Both the position numbers and the translations under genes were made by a program. A DNA stretch of 64,000 nt. Source: an uncultured Eubacteriales bacterium (GTDB lineage: Bacteria > Bacillota > Clostridia > Oscillospirales > Oscillospiraceae). Below, piece after piece: positions 42,850 through 51,736 of the stretch (positions within the stretch are counted from its first letter, which is position 1; the number at the start of each line of letters is the position of its first letter). The notes under the pieces were generated by a model. It saw nothing but the letters and a program-made list of their open reading frames with translations, was not told the DNA's origin and did not search any database. Location of the stretch: contig CAJKDY010000004.1 of NCBI GenBank assembly GCA_905198835.1, positions 86,380-150,379 of the forward strand. Direction: 5' to 3'.

Positions 42850-43665
42850 TTAAAGACGGCCTGGTTGTCCATCTTTTAAGTCGTGCTTGGCCTCGTCCCA
42901 GAGCCGGTCCAGCTCCGCGAGAGGCAGATCCTTCATGTCCCGGCCCAGAGCCTGGGCCTTTTGCTCCACCAGGGCGAAGCGGGAGATGAACTTATCGGTG
43001 GCGGCGGTGAGAGCCTCCTCAGGCTCGACCTCCACAAAGCGGGAGACGTTCACGCAGGCGAAAAGCAGATCGCCCAGCTCCTCGGCCACGTCGCCCTCGC
43101 CGGCCATAGCGGCCTTCAGCTCCGAGAGTTCCTCCGAGAGCTTGTCCACCGCGCCCTGGGCGTCGGGCCAGTCGAAGCCCGCCTTTTTGGCCTTTTTCTG
43201 GACCTTCTGGGCCCGCCACAGCGCGGGCAGAGAACGGGCCACGGCCTGGAGGGTGTCGGTGTAGGTGGCCTGGGATTTTTCCACCCGTTTCATGGCGTCC
43301 CAGGTGTTCAGCGCGGCGTCCACATTTTGGGCGTCTACATCGCCAAAAACGTGGGGGTGGCGGAAGATCAGCTTCTTGCAGATGCCGTCGGCCACGTCGT
43401 CCAGGGTGAAGGAGCCTTGCTCGCGCTCCATCTGAGCGTGGAGGGCGACCTGCAACAGCACGTCCCCAAGCTCCTCTTTCAGGTGGTCGGCGTCGGACTG
43501 GTCGATGGCCTCGCAGGCCTCATAGGCCTCCTCCAGCATGTTCTGGCGGATAGACTGGTGGGTCTGCTCCCGGTCCCAGGGGCAGCCGCCCGGCGCGCGG
43601 AGGATGGCTACGATCCTGGCCAGGTCGTCTACACCATAGGAAGCCTTGTATTCAAAATCTATCAT
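42850..43665 (-). CDS. mazG: nucleoside triphosphate pyrophosphohydrolase MazG
   Basis: About 271 residues with the two-domain MazG layout: GGCPWDREQTHQSIRQNMLEE near 27, EELGDVLLQVALHA near 65 and a second EELGDLLFACVN near 205. The Glu/Asp residues bind metal. It hydrolyses non-canonical or excess nucleoside triphosphates to monophosphates. The ATG at 43665 has AGAGGG about 7 bases upstream. HU follows it after 48 bases. Confidence 0.93.
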   Translation of the reverse strand: MIDFEYKASYGVDDLARIVAILRAPGGCPWDREQTHQSIRQNMLEEAYEACEAIDQSDADHLKEELGDVLLQVALHAQMEREQGSFTLDDVADGICKKLIFRHPHVFGDVDAQNVDAALNTWDAMKRVEKSQATYTDTLQAVARSLPALWRAQKVQKKAKKAGFDWPDAQGAVDKLSEELSELKAAMAGEGDVAEELGDLLFACVNVSRFVEVEPEEALTAATDKFISRFALVEQKAQALGRDMKDLPLAELDRLWDEAKHDLKDGQPGRL

Positions 43666-43767
43666 ATTTTCCCTCTTTCCGCAAGTGCTTTTTTGCATTT
43701 TTTTCATTTTCTACCGAAAAAAAGGGGTGAATTTTCCGTTTGAAGGGGTGGGTAAAGGGGCTAGCCC

Positions 43768-45441
43768 TTACTGAATGTGCAGCAACTTGGCGATCTTATC
43801 CCCCTTGGGCATGAGCTTCATATCCTCCTTGGAGAACACCCGGAGCAGGACAATGAGGACAAAATAGACCACCACGCCGGCGGCGATGCCCAACAGACAG
43901 CCCAGCTTCTGGCCTGCGAACCGCCCGGTGAGGCCGTATACGGCCCAGGCCGCGGCCCCCATGACGCCCGAGGCCGCCAGCGGCTTGGCGAAGGCCCGCA
44001 GAAAGCTGGGGGGGGAGGGGATGGTGAAGCGGATGAAGAGAATATCCAGCAGCGCCACCACACCAAAGCAGCACAGCGTGCCGATGGGCGCGCCCAGGAT
44101 GTTGATGTCATAGTTGCTCACCAACAGGTAGTTGACGGCGATCTTCACCACGCCGCCGGCCACCACGGCGATGACAGGCAGCCCCACCCGGCCATTGGCC
44201 TGAAGGATGGAGTTGCAAAGGCTCATGATGCACACGAAAATGGCGGCAAGGCCCAGGATGGACATGATGGGCCCGGCGATAGCTACGTCGATGGAGCCCA
44301 GGGAGACCACGTCCATCACCGGTCCGCCCAGGGCAAAGAGGCCAAGGCCCATGGGGAAGGCCAAAATAGCGCCGATGCGTAGGGCGGACTCGCTGGTGGC
44401 GCTGGCGCCCTTCAGGTCCCGGCGGGCCAGACAGGCGGAGACGGCGGGGATGATGGAGGCGGTGATGGCCACCATCAGCTGGCAGGGAAGGTTGTAGACG
44501 GCCATGCACTTATCATAAATACCCTTGAGACCCTGGGCCATGTAGAGTACCGGGTCCACGCCGCCCTCCAACAGCGCCTGGTCCTGGGCGACGCTGGTAA
44601 TGAGGTCGGGGTAGTCGATAAAACGCTGCTTCAGGAGATCAAAAACCACGGAGGTGTCGATGATGGTCACAAGACTGATGGCCGCCGAGCCCAGGGTGAT
44701 GGGAATGGCTAGCGTTAAAAGGCGACTCAGAGTCGCGCCGTTTGAGTCGGGGGTGTCGGGGTAGATATGCCCCTTGCGGGTTTTGCGGTCCTTGCGGTAG
44801 TGGGAGACGATATAAGCAAGGGCAATGGCGGTTCCGATCGATACCCCCAAAATGGCTCCCGCGGCGGCCAAGCGCTGGCGGTAGGTCTCCGCGCCGGGGA
44901 TGAACCAGAGTGCGCCCAGAGCCAAGGCCAGGCCGAAGACCAATTTGCCGAGGGATTCAATGATCTGGCTGACCGCGGTGGGGACCATGTCGGAGTGACC
45001 CTGATAATAGCCCCGGAAGGCGGCCATCACGCACACGCACAGCACGGAGGGGGAGAGGCACCGTACACACCATGTGGCCGAAGCGCTGCCCATGGCCTCG
45101 GCCAGCGGCTCGGCGAAGACGCTCATGGCCAAAAAACTCAGCGCGCCCAGAAACAAAAAGGTCTTGATGGACACGGAGAGGATCCGTTTGATCTGGTTTT
45201 GCCGGCCCAGGGTGTTGGCTTCGGACACTACCTTGGACATGGCCACCGGCAGTCCCGCCGTGGCAATGGTGAGGAAGAGATTATAGACGTTATAGGCGGT
45301 ATTGAAGTCGGTGTACGCCTCGTCGGACAAGAGCTTGATGAGGGGGATCTTGTAAAATGCGCCGATGAGCTTGACCAGAATAGAGCCAACCATCAATATG
45401 GCCGCGCCGCCGTAGAAGGTGCTTTTCTTTTCGTTTGCCAC
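43768..45441 (-). CDS. SpoVB/MurJ-like lipid flippase
   Basis: About 557 residues with some 14 membrane segments. The opening FYGGAAILMVGSILVKLIGAFYKIPL is typical of the SpoVB/YtgP branch of the MOP exporters. These flip lipid-linked peptidoglycan or polysaccharide precursors across the membrane. A GTG start at 45441 with AGGAG upstream is preferred to the ATG 7 codons earlier that would overlap the ribosome site. It is followed by mazG and HU. Confidence 0.87.
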   Translation of the reverse strand: MANEKKSTFYGGAAILMVGSILVKLIGAFYKIPLIKLLSDEAYTDFNTAYNVYNLFLTIATAGLPVAMSKVVSEANTLGRQNQIKRILSVSIKTFLFLGALSFLAMSVFAEPLAEAMGSASATWCVRCLSPSVLCVCVMAAFRGYYQGHSDMVPTAVSQIIESLGKLVFGLALALGALWFIPGAETYRQRLAAAGAILGVSIGTAIALAYIVSHYRKDRKTRKGHIYPDTPDSNGATLSRLLTLAIPITLGSAAISLVTIIDTSVVFDLLKQRFIDYPDLITSVAQDQALLEGGVDPVLYMAQGLKGIYDKCMAVYNLPCQLMVAITASIIPAVSACLARRDLKGASATSESALRIGAILAFPMGLGLFALGGPVMDVVSLGSIDVAIAGPIMSILGLAAIFVCIMSLCNSILQANGRVGLPVIAVVAGGVVKIAVNYLLVSNYDINILGAPIGTLCCFGVVALLDILFIRFTIPSPPSFLRAFAKPLAASGVMGAAAWAVYGLTGRFAGQKLGCLLGIAAGVVVYFVLIVLLRVFSKEDMKLMPKGDKIAKLLHIQ

Positions 45442-45454
45442 AAAAACGCTCCTA

Positions 45455-46759
45455 TCAGCCAAACAGTTTGGGCATGGCGTAGTCCGCCAGCTCTCGCTTG
45501 GTCTTGTTCAGGTCGATGGTCAGGAATTGTCCATCCTTGTATATGACCTTGCCTCTGCACATATTCATCACCACATTGGCCCCGTGGGCGGAAAAGACAA
45601 GGCTTTCCGCCACATCGTGGCAGGGGATCAGGTTGGGGGCGTCAAAGTCCACCAGGATCAAGTCCGCGTCGTAGCCCGGCGCGATCCGCCCGGTCTTGCG
45701 GCCCAGGGCCTTGCCGCCGTGGACCGTGGCCATCTCCAGAGCCTCCCAGGCCGTCATGGCCATGGGGTCGCAGCCTACGCCGTTGTGCAAAATGGCGGCC
45801 AGCTTGAGGTCAAAGAAGAAGTCGGTGGCGTTGTGGGAGGAGACCCCGTCGGTGCCCAGGGCGATGTTGACCCCGGCCTTTTTCATGGCAGGGATGGGGG
45901 CCACGCCGGAGCCCAGTTTTAGATTGCTGACAGGGTTGTGGGCGCAGGTAACGCCGCGGCGGGCCATAATGGCCCAGTCCTCAGGCGTGGTCCACACGCA
46001 GTGGGCGGCGGTGGTCCGCGCCTCCAGCACGCCGCACTTTTCCAGATACTGGATGGGGGTCAGCCCGCCGTGGCGGTCCTGGCACTCCTTGTGCTCCTTC
46101 TGGGTTTCGGACACGTGGACGTTGACCCCGGTGCCGTTGGCCTTGGCGAAGTCGCCGATCCAGCGGACCAGGCCCTCCGAAGAGGTGTACTCGGCGTGGA
46201 GGGAGGAGTCCACCAGGATACGGCCGTGGTCATAGCCGTGCCAGTGTTGGAAGACCGACTCCTGCAAGGCGCAGTCGTCGCAGGCGGCGGGGGAGAAATC
46301 CTCCCCGAAGAACACCGCCCCGATGCCCAGGTTGGCGGAAATACCCGCGTCGGCCACCGCCTGGGCGACGGTATGGGTGTTCATATACATATCGCAAATG
46401 CAGGTGACCCCTGAGGCGATCATCTCCGCCAGGCCCAGATCGGTACAGCAGCGGATGGAGCGGTCGTCCCACTTGGCCTCGGCGGGGAAGATGTAGTCAT
46501 TGAGCCAGCTGTGGAGGTCGTGGCCGCCGCCGTAGCCGCGCATGGCGGTCATGGGCACATGAGTGTGGGCGTTGACAAAGCCGGGCAGGAGCACCTGGCC
46601 CTTGCCGTCTATCTGGGAGCCGTCAAAGCCCTGGGGCCGGGTCTGGGAGACGGAGACGATCTTACCGTCCCGGACTTGGACGTAGGCACTTTTCATCACC
46701 GTGTGGGCGTCGTCCATCAAGACGGCGGTGACGTTGGAGAGCAGTAAATTGGTAGCCAT
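45455..46759 (-). CDS. amidohydrolase (MTA/SAH or related deaminase)
   Basis: About 434 residues. Metal motif GFVNAHTHVPM near 59, a second His in VNVHVSETQKEH near 204, TAAHCVW near 238 and GTDGVSSHN near 290 show a Zn/Fe aminohydrolase of the 5'-methylthioadenosine/S-adenosylhomocysteine deaminase type. The exact purine substrate is uncertain. Its ATG overlaps the stop of the purine nucleoside phosphorylase gene by one base, so the pair probably acts on the same nucleosides. It is followed by the flippase gene. Confidence 0.85.
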   Translation of the reverse strand: MATNLLLSNVTAVLMDDAHTVMKSAYVQVRDGKIVSVSQTRPQGFDGSQIDGKGQVLLPGFVNAHTHVPMTAMRGYGGGHDLHSWLNDYIFPAEAKWDDRSIRCCTDLGLAEMIASGVTCICDMYMNTHTVAQAVADAGISANLGIGAVFFGEDFSPAACDDCALQESVFQHWHGYDHGRILVDSSLHAEYTSSEGLVRWIGDFAKANGTGVNVHVSETQKEHKECQDRHGGLTPIQYLEKCGVLEARTTAAHCVWTTPEDWAIMARRGVTCAHNPVSNLKLGSGVAPIPAMKKAGVNIALGTDGVSSHNATDFFFDLKLAAILHNGVGCDPMAMTAWEALEMATVHGGKALGRKTGRIAPGYDADLILVDFDAPNLIPCHDVAESLVFSAHGANVVMNMCRGKVIYKDGQFLTIDLNKTKRELADYAMPKLFG

Positions 46760-47583
46760 CACATCTCCTCCAAGCAGGCCAGCACCAGGGCGGAGAAGTG
46801 CTCCCGAGCCGCGGCGGCGGCCTCCAGCACCTCTTCCTCCGTCAGTGGCTGGTCCAAAATGCCCGCGGCCATGTTGGAAAGCAGCGTAAAGCCCAACACC
46901 TCCATGCCGCAGTGTCCGGCCACGATGACCTCTGGGGCGGTGGACATGCCCACCGCGTCGGCCCCGGCAATCCGGGCAAAGCGGACCTCGGCGGGGGTCT
47001 CGTACTGGGGGCCGGGGAAGTACATATAAACGCCCTGGCGGAGCGTCAACCCCAGGGCCTTGGCCTTATCCCGGGCCAGGTCTTGAAGGGCGGGGGTATA
47101 GAGATGGCTGGCGTCGGGGAAGCGCACGCCGAACTCGCTGAGGTTCTCGCCCCGGAGGGGAGACTCCATAAAGATCTTGATCTGGTCGGTAATGAGCATC
47201 AGATCGCCCGCTTGCCAGGCGGTGTTGACGCACCCGGCGGCATTGGTGACGATCATCTTCGTGGCGCCCAGCAGCCGGACCACCCGCACGGCGTAGCTTA
47301 CCTCTTCGTAGGAGTAGCCCTCGTAGTGGTGCATCCGGCCCTGCATCACGGCCACCTTCACGCCCCGGAGGGTGCCGAAGACCAGCTGGCCCTTGTGCCC
47401 CGGCGCGGTGGAGTGTTTGAAATGGGGGATGTCCCCATAGGGTACAGCCACGGCATTTTCTACCAGGTCGCCCAAAAAGCCCAGGCCCGAGCCCAGTACC
47501 ATCAGCACCTGGGGGGTGAAGTCTCCGATGCGCTTGCGCAGATAGTCGGCGCTTTGTTTGTAGTCGGCAAAGGTGTAGTTCAT
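46759..47583 (-). CDS. punA: purine nucleoside phosphorylase
   Basis: About 274 residues. LMVLGSGLGFLGDLVENA near 26, AVMQGRMHHYEGYS near 78 and GVYMYFPGPQYETPAEVRF near 190 are signatures of trimeric purine nucleoside phosphorylases, and VTNAAGCVN near 112 binds the base. It splits inosine and guanosine with phosphate. GGAGG precedes the ATG at 47583. Co-translation with the amidohydrolase suggests coupled salvage and deamination. Confidence 0.92.
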   Translation of the reverse strand: MNYTFADYKQSADYLRKRIGDFTPQVLMVLGSGLGFLGDLVENAVAVPYGDIPHFKHSTAPGHKGQLVFGTLRGVKVAVMQGRMHHYEGYSYEEVSYAVRVVRLLGATKMIVTNAAGCVNTAWQAGDLMLITDQIKIFMESPLRGENLSEFGVRFPDASHLYTPALQDLARDKAKALGLTLRQGVYMYFPGPQYETPAEVRFARIAGADAVGMSTAPEVIVAGHCGMEVLGFTLLSNMAAGILDQPLTEEEVLEAAAAAREHFSALVLACLEEM

Positions 47584-47688
47584 GCTCGCCCCTCCTTGTA
47601 AAATGTGTCTGATCTTTTCCATTATAACCCGGCATACGCCGAAAGGCAAGAGACGGCGGACCTTTGGACAGAAAATTTGAAAAATGGC

Positions 47689-47716
47689 TTGACTTCATAG
47701 GAAAATCTGATATAAT
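47689..47716 (+). promoter_or_regulatory. promoter of tRNA-Ser
   Basis: TTGACT and TATAAT are 16 bases apart, about 40 bases before the tRNA. Confidence 0.65.
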
Positions 47717-47755
47717 AACTTTCGCTGTCTGAAAAGACGGCATCATTTGTGACCT

Positions 47756-47848
47756 GCAGTGGTATCGAAGAGGTCATAACGAGCACGATTGGAAATCGTG
47801 TGGCGGTCTAACAGCTGCCCGAGGGTTCGAATCCCTCCCACTGCGCCA
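47756..47848 (+). tRNA. tRNA-Ser(GGA)
   Basis: The acceptor GCAGTGG pairs with CCACTGC. The D arm is TATCGAAGAGGTCATAACGA, the anticodon stem CACGATT/AATCGTG holds GGA, the variable arm is long as in Ser tRNAs, and CCA is encoded. A terminator follows at once. Confidence 0.93.
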
Positions 47849-47850
47849 AA

Positions 47851-47887
47851 AAAGTAGGACGATCCCGTGAGGGGTCGTCCTACTTTT
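47851..47887 (+). terminator. terminator of tRNA-Ser
   Basis: AAGTAGGACGATCCC pairs with GGGGTCGTCCTACTT and is followed by TTTTG. Confidence 0.8.
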
Positions 47888-47981
47888 TTGATGTTCTGGG
47901 ATGAGGACCACTTGGGGTTCGATCTATTGGCCCTTGGCGGCTCTGCCGCTTAGGGCCAGTTGATATCGGCGAAGCCGATGC

Positions 47982-47998
47982 TCCCTCCCACTGCGCCA
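47982..47998 (+). repeat. duplicated 3' end of tRNA-Ser (att-like)
   Basis: TCCCTCCCACTGCGCCA repeats the last 17 bases of tRNA-Ser (47832-47848) exactly, 150 bases downstream. Such duplications arise when an element integrates into a tRNA 3' end. No tRNA body precedes this copy. Confidence 0.7.
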
Positions 47999-48002
47999 GA
48001 GA

Positions 48003-48035
48003 AAAGCCTGTAACCCCCAGGGGTCACAGGCTTTT
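48003..48035 (+). terminator. stem-loop after the att-like repeat
   Basis: AAAGCCTGTaACCCC pairs with GGGGTcACAGGCTTT and is followed by TTC. It may end read-through from the tRNA. Confidence 0.6.
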
Positions 48036-48275
48036 TCTTTGCCCGTTGACCCTTACCCTGACCCTTATGCGGTTGAAATCGGCAACGGAGTGATGCTAGT
48101 TAAGGCAAACGCCACAAGAGCCGGGCCACAGGCCCGGTTCTTGCTATCTTGGGAGGACGGCGCTTTCAACGGTAGGTGTTTCAAGCCCTACAAGCGCCCC
48201 CCCTCGGAAATGTGTCCCACCGTGGGACACATTTTGTCGAGAAATGCACTTCAAGTTGAGGTGTGTTTTTTATCC
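48036..48275. other. non-coding entry to the accessory island
   Basis: No gene with a ribosome site is seen. It holds a GAGCCGGGCC/GGCCCGGTTC stem near 48119-48142 and a perfect TGTGTCCCA-CCG-TGGGACACA stem followed by TTTTGTC (48211-48237). GC content drops sharply after this point. Confidence 0.45.
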
Positions 48276-48305
48276 TTGTCAACATAGCAAGAAAAGTGTT
48301 ACAAT
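48276..48305 (+). promoter_or_regulatory. promoter of the SIR2 gene
   Basis: TTGTCA and TACAAT are 18 bases apart, about 60 bases before the SIR2 start codon. Confidence 0.6.
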
Positions 48306-48366
48306 GAAACATGAATTGCAATGTTAATTCAGTTAAAGAAAAATCTGTTGATTGGAGTTGAGGTTC

Positions 48367-50898
48367 ATGAATCTTTTAGACGCAATCCAATATGCACTTG
48401 AAGGGAAAGCAATTTTGTTTGCGGGATCTGGTTTTTCTTATGGCGCAGAAAACTATAATCACGAACCGTTAAAAAACGGGACACAACTAAGAGACTGCCT
48501 TGCTTTGACTTGCGGAATTGAAAAAACAAATAGCAGTCTTTCGTCTGTGGCTGACTACTATCTGCGGCTTGACGGCCATTCAACGGATACTTTAATAAGC
48601 TTTTTGCTCGACAAGTTTACACTTGGAACTATAAGCGAAAGCCACAAAACTGTAATGTCTCTGAGATGGAAACGCGCCTATACCACAAATTATGATTTGG
48701 TCATTGAGGAAGGTGCAAAGTATAGTGGGAGGATTCTTTCGCCCGTCACCCTTGACGACTCTATTGATGCCTATCCCAAAGAGAGCGTTTGCGTCCATAT
48801 TAATGGCTCCATTTCGCATTTAACCAAAGAAATGCTTAACACCTCATTTAAATTGACAGACAGTAGCTATGACTCGGATACACTGATTGGGAAACCTTGG
48901 TTTGATTTTATGGAACGTGATTTCATATCAGCTAAGGCGATTATAGTTATTGGTTTTTCAATGCAGTATGATATTGATATCAGAAGAATTTTGGCACGTC
49001 CTCAAATTGCGGCTAAAACCGTATTTATAACTGGACCGGAAATTGATCCGATTGATAAAAGTACACTAGAAAAGTATGCGCCTGTTGAGACAATAGGAAT
49101 AGATGGATTTGCTGAAGAAGTAGTCGAGAAAATGAAAACATATACAGACGGTACGCTTGTTAACCGAGGTTATACTTCTTTTCTTCATGAGCATATGACT
49201 CCAAAAGAAAAAAAGCCGGTTCATTTTGAGGATTTAACATCCTTCTATTATTTGGGCCATATAGGAGAGACCGTTTTACAAAAGGACGAAGTAGGGGATT
49301 ATCCTTATGTAGCACTCCGGGATGCTACCAATACTTTTTTGCGGGAAAGGTTTCAATATAAGGTGTTCCTTGCAGTATCCACCTTGGGCAATGGCAAGAC
49401 GCTACTATGTAAGTTGATTCAAAATGAGCTAAGAGAAGTAGATACGGATGTATTTGTGTTTCAAAAAGAGACGGTAGATACCAGAGAAGAGATTGAAGTA
49501 ATATGCCGAGAATACGCAGAAAAACCCATAGTAATAATAATTGATGATTACTACAAATATCTAAATATGCTAAAATGTTTTGGAGACTTTGGGCATTTTT
49601 CTAAGGTGACGTTTTTACTAACATCGCGAATGTCTAAGGTGGCCGCCAATTATCGTAGGCTCATGAATATTTTGCGGGTGGATGAGTCTCAAATTAGATC
49701 GCTTCGATTAAATACCCTGACTCATCAGGAAGTTGATAGATTGGCAAATGTGCTCTATGAAAACAAAATGCTTTCTAGTGAAGTTAGCAGCGGTTCTGTG
49801 GCAGAGGTTTCAAATTTCATTGAGACTGAATGTAGGGCAAGCATAAGCAATGTCATTACAAGGCTTTTTGATTCCAGCTATATGAAAAATCAACTTACGC
49901 AACTTTATGTTGGGGCTACGAGCACCGAGACTTCGCGAGATATTCAGAGATTGGCAATTGCAGCGTTGGCATCGGAAGTGATGAATCTTCGTCTATCTAC
50001 AGATGATATCGTGGGCTTGCTGAAAATAGATTTTGCGGTATTACGGTTTAGCGAGAGTGAGCTTATTGGGGAGCTTTTTGATGCTGAATCGGAAGAAATT
50101 AAGGTGAGATCGCCTATTATTGCTCGTAAAATTTTGCAGGATATTATTCCACTGGAAAGCCTATTAGAAGTGCTGAATGACTTGCTTTTTTCCGCAAATG
50201 CGCTGTACAATAATTCAAATAATTATGGGGAGTTGATGAAAGCAATTGTTTCACACGCAAACTTCTCATATTGGATTACGCAGGAGGGCCATATCCAGGC
50301 GTTGAAGAATTTCTACGACAATTTGCGAATGCTTTCCTTTTTTACATTCCGCAATCCATTTTATTGGGAGCAATTTGCGTCTATATGTATTGATGCCAAG
50401 GACTTTCCAACAGCCCAGCAATGTTTAAATAATGCATTTGAAGAAGCGGGAAAAATTGAGCACTTCATACCGTTTCAAGTGGAGACGGTATATGCAAGAT
50501 TTGAGGTGTCCAGATTTGAGTATAGCCTAAATCAAGGGATAGAAACAACTCAAAACTTGGTAGCTTGTCTGTTAGATGCGACAGCGCACCTGATAAAGTA
50601 CTATTCCCATCCGGAAAATGATCACTATCTTGTTTTTCGGCTTTTTAATAGAATGGTAGCTATGGTTACGGCAAACATGTCAGCTTTGGATAATCGGGAT
50701 ACCTCTATGTTTCTTGAAAAAATGATTGACATGCAAAAGCGACTTTTAGAATTTCAGTCGGCAAGTGAGAGTATGTACTTTCCCTCTACAAGTCAGTGGA
50801 AACAAAATTTGGATCATGCTATTGAGGAAAGTAAATTGCATCTCAGAGAACTATCTTCCAAGGGGAAATCAAGCGCTAAGAAGAATTTGAAGCGATAA
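48367..50898 (+). CDS. SIR2-NTPase antiphage-type protein
   Basis: About 843 residues. The N-terminal SIR2-like domain has FAGSGFSYGAEN (~20), TTNYDLVIEE (~108) and the catalytic-type His in VCVHINGS (~141), then IVIGFSMQYDIDIRRIL. A P-loop NTPase follows, with STLGNGKTLL (~340; the first Walker Gly is replaced) and VIIIIDDYYKY (~388). The helical C-terminal half looks like a STAND-type sensor. SIR2-NTPase proteins degrade NAD when they sense phage. The ATG at 48367 follows GGAG by 9 bases. The gene is AT-rich, single, and ends in a palindrome. Activity is inferred. Confidence 0.82.
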   Translation: MNLLDAIQYALEGKAILFAGSGFSYGAENYNHEPLKNGTQLRDCLALTCGIEKTNSSLSSVADYYLRLDGHSTDTLISFLLDKFTLGTISESHKTVMSLRWKRAYTTNYDLVIEEGAKYSGRILSPVTLDDSIDAYPKESVCVHINGSISHLTKEMLNTSFKLTDSSYDSDTLIGKPWFDFMERDFISAKAIIVIGFSMQYDIDIRRILARPQIAAKTVFITGPEIDPIDKSTLEKYAPVETIGIDGFAEEVVEKMKTYTDGTLVNRGYTSFLHEHMTPKEKKPVHFEDLTSFYYLGHIGETVLQKDEVGDYPYVALRDATNTFLRERFQYKVFLAVSTLGNGKTLLCKLIQNELREVDTDVFVFQKETVDTREEIEVICREYAEKPIVIIIDDYYKYLNMLKCFGDFGHFSKVTFLLTSRMSKVAANYRRLMNILRVDESQIRSLRLNTLTHQEVDRLANVLYENKMLSSEVSSGSVAEVSNFIETECRASISNVITRLFDSSYMKNQLTQLYVGATSTETSRDIQRLAIAALASEVMNLRLSTDDIVGLLKIDFAVLRFSESELIGELFDAESEEIKVRSPIIARKILQDIIPLESLLEVLNDLLFSANALYNNSNNYGELMKAIVSHANFSYWITQEGHIQALKNFYDNLRMLSFFTFRNPFYWEQFASICIDAKDFPTAQQCLNNAFEEAGKIEHFIPFQVETVYARFEVSRFEYSLNQGIETTQNLVACLLDATAHLIKYYSHPENDHYLVFRLFNRMVAMVTANMSALDNRDTSMFLEKMIDMQKRLLEFQSASESMYFPSTSQWKQNLDHAIEESKLHLRELSSKGKSSAKKNLKR

Positions 50899-50938
50899 AG
50901 TAGACCATATCCATTGTGTTCTAGAAAATGATTATAAG

Positions 50939-50965
50939 AAACGTGCCTCAAATTGAGGCACGTTT
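50939..50965. repeat. 27-bp palindrome, copy 1 (also a terminator)
   Basis: AAACGTGCCTCAA, a single A, then TTGAGGCACGTTT. It is identical to copy 3 at 53224-53250. Copy 2 at 51664-51682 is partial. Confidence 0.75.
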
Positions 50966-50966
50966 C

Positions 50967-51374
50967 TTACATTTGCTGAAATAGTTCGCCTGGTGCGACG
51001 GCCGGAACAGGACTGTCAACAAAGTCCGTCCCATTCCTTGTCACAATATAGTCTGCCCGCACTCGGGCGGCGCAGACGCTTTGGATGGCGTCCTCGTAGT
51101 CGTCAAAGGGCAGCTCCGCCGCTTTCAGCAGATCGCTCTCCCGCAACTCCACCACCGAGAAAACCATCGTCAGGGTGTGGAGAATCTCCCTAATTTTCTC
51201 CGGGTCAAGTTCCTTGCGCATGATATAGACAATGTTGGGGATGGACAGGGCGGAGATATACCCGGTGATGTGCTGAGCCTCGCAGCACTGGAATACCCGT
51301 AGAGAGTCCGCCACAAACTCCTTGCGGTCACAGAGTACGTCCAAGATTACATTGGTATCAACGAGAACCTTCAT
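50967..51374 (-). CDS. PIN-domain toxin (VapC-like)
   Basis: The 135-residue protein begins MKVLVDTNVILDVLCDR with the first catalytic Asp. Further acidic residues lie in VVELRESDLLKA (~78), DDYEDAIQSVCA (~93) and a C-terminal TRNGTDF (~115), as in PIN RNases that cleave tRNA or rRNA. It overlaps its antitoxin gene by 17 bases. The palindrome at 50939 closes the operon. Confidence 0.85.
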   Translation of the reverse strand: MKVLVDTNVILDVLCDRKEFVADSLRVFQCCEAQHITGYISALSIPNIVYIMRKELDPEKIREILHTLTMVFSVVELRESDLLKAAELPFDDYEDAIQSVCAARVRADYIVTRNGTDFVDSPVPAVAPGELFQQM

Positions 51375-51591
51375 GCCGCTTCATCCTTTCCGCTTTGGCG
51401 GCCTTTTCGTCCACATCGCTGGACAGCACACCCACCAGCTGATCCGAGAGAAAGGACATGGTTTTCTCCTTGGAGACCAGCCGGGCGACCTCCACGCCGT
51501 TTTTGAGGATCACCACCTCGCCGCCCTCCTGGGCGACCTTCAGGAACCGCCCAAAGTTGTTTTGTACCTCGGTGGCCGTTGCCATCGTCAT
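51358..51591 (-). CDS. Phd/YefM-type antitoxin
   Basis: About 77 residues. MATATEVQNNFGRFLKVAQEGGEVVILKNG is the Phd/YefM DNA-binding half, and the acidic C-terminus should wrap the PIN toxin. The ATG at 51591 is chosen because AAAGGAG lies about 10 bases upstream; the in-frame GTG 9 bases earlier is too close. The promoter upstream overlaps a dyad for autoregulation. Confidence 0.83.
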   Translation of the reverse strand: MTMATATEVQNNFGRFLKVAQEGGEVVILKNGVEVARLVSKEKTMSFLSDQLVGVLSSDVDEKAAKAERMKRHEGSR

Positions 51592-51609
51592 GGTGGTCAC
51601 GCTCCTTTC

Positions 51610-51647
51610 GCTAAAACTATTATATTCTATTTTAGCTAACTTGGCAA
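51610..51647 (-). promoter_or_regulatory. promoter and operator of the toxin-antitoxin operon
   Basis: On the minus strand TTGCCA and TATAAT are 17 bases apart (51619-51647), and GCTAAAA ... TTTTAGC (51610-51636) forms a dyad over the -10 box, suited to antitoxin binding. Confidence 0.65.
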
Positions 51648-51663
51648 GAGAAAACTCATAGAA

Positions 51664-51682
51664 AAACGTGCCTCAATTTGAG
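51664..51682. repeat. 27-bp palindrome, copy 2 (partial)
   Basis: AAACGTGCCTCAA is intact, followed by TTTGAG in place of the full second arm. Confidence 0.6.
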
Positions 51683-51693
51683 ATATATTTCAA

Positions 51694-51736
51694 GGCCCTG
51701 TGCCATCCCTTAACTGGGATAGCACAGGGCTTTTTT
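51694..51736 (+). terminator. long stem-loop with plus-strand T tract
   Basis: GCCCTGTGCCATCCC pairs with GGGATAGCACAGGGC (one mismatch) and is followed by TTTTTT. No plus-strand gene leads into it, so it may be a leftover of a lost gene or a shield between modules. Confidence 0.6.

Noticed and set aside
47982..47998. A second tRNA-Ser gene
   Set aside because: Only the 3' end is present; no acceptor 5' strand, D arm or anticodon arm precedes it.
48039..48287. An 82-codon plus-strand frame before the SIR2 gene
   Set aside because: It spans two hairpins and has no ribosome site or recognisable domain.
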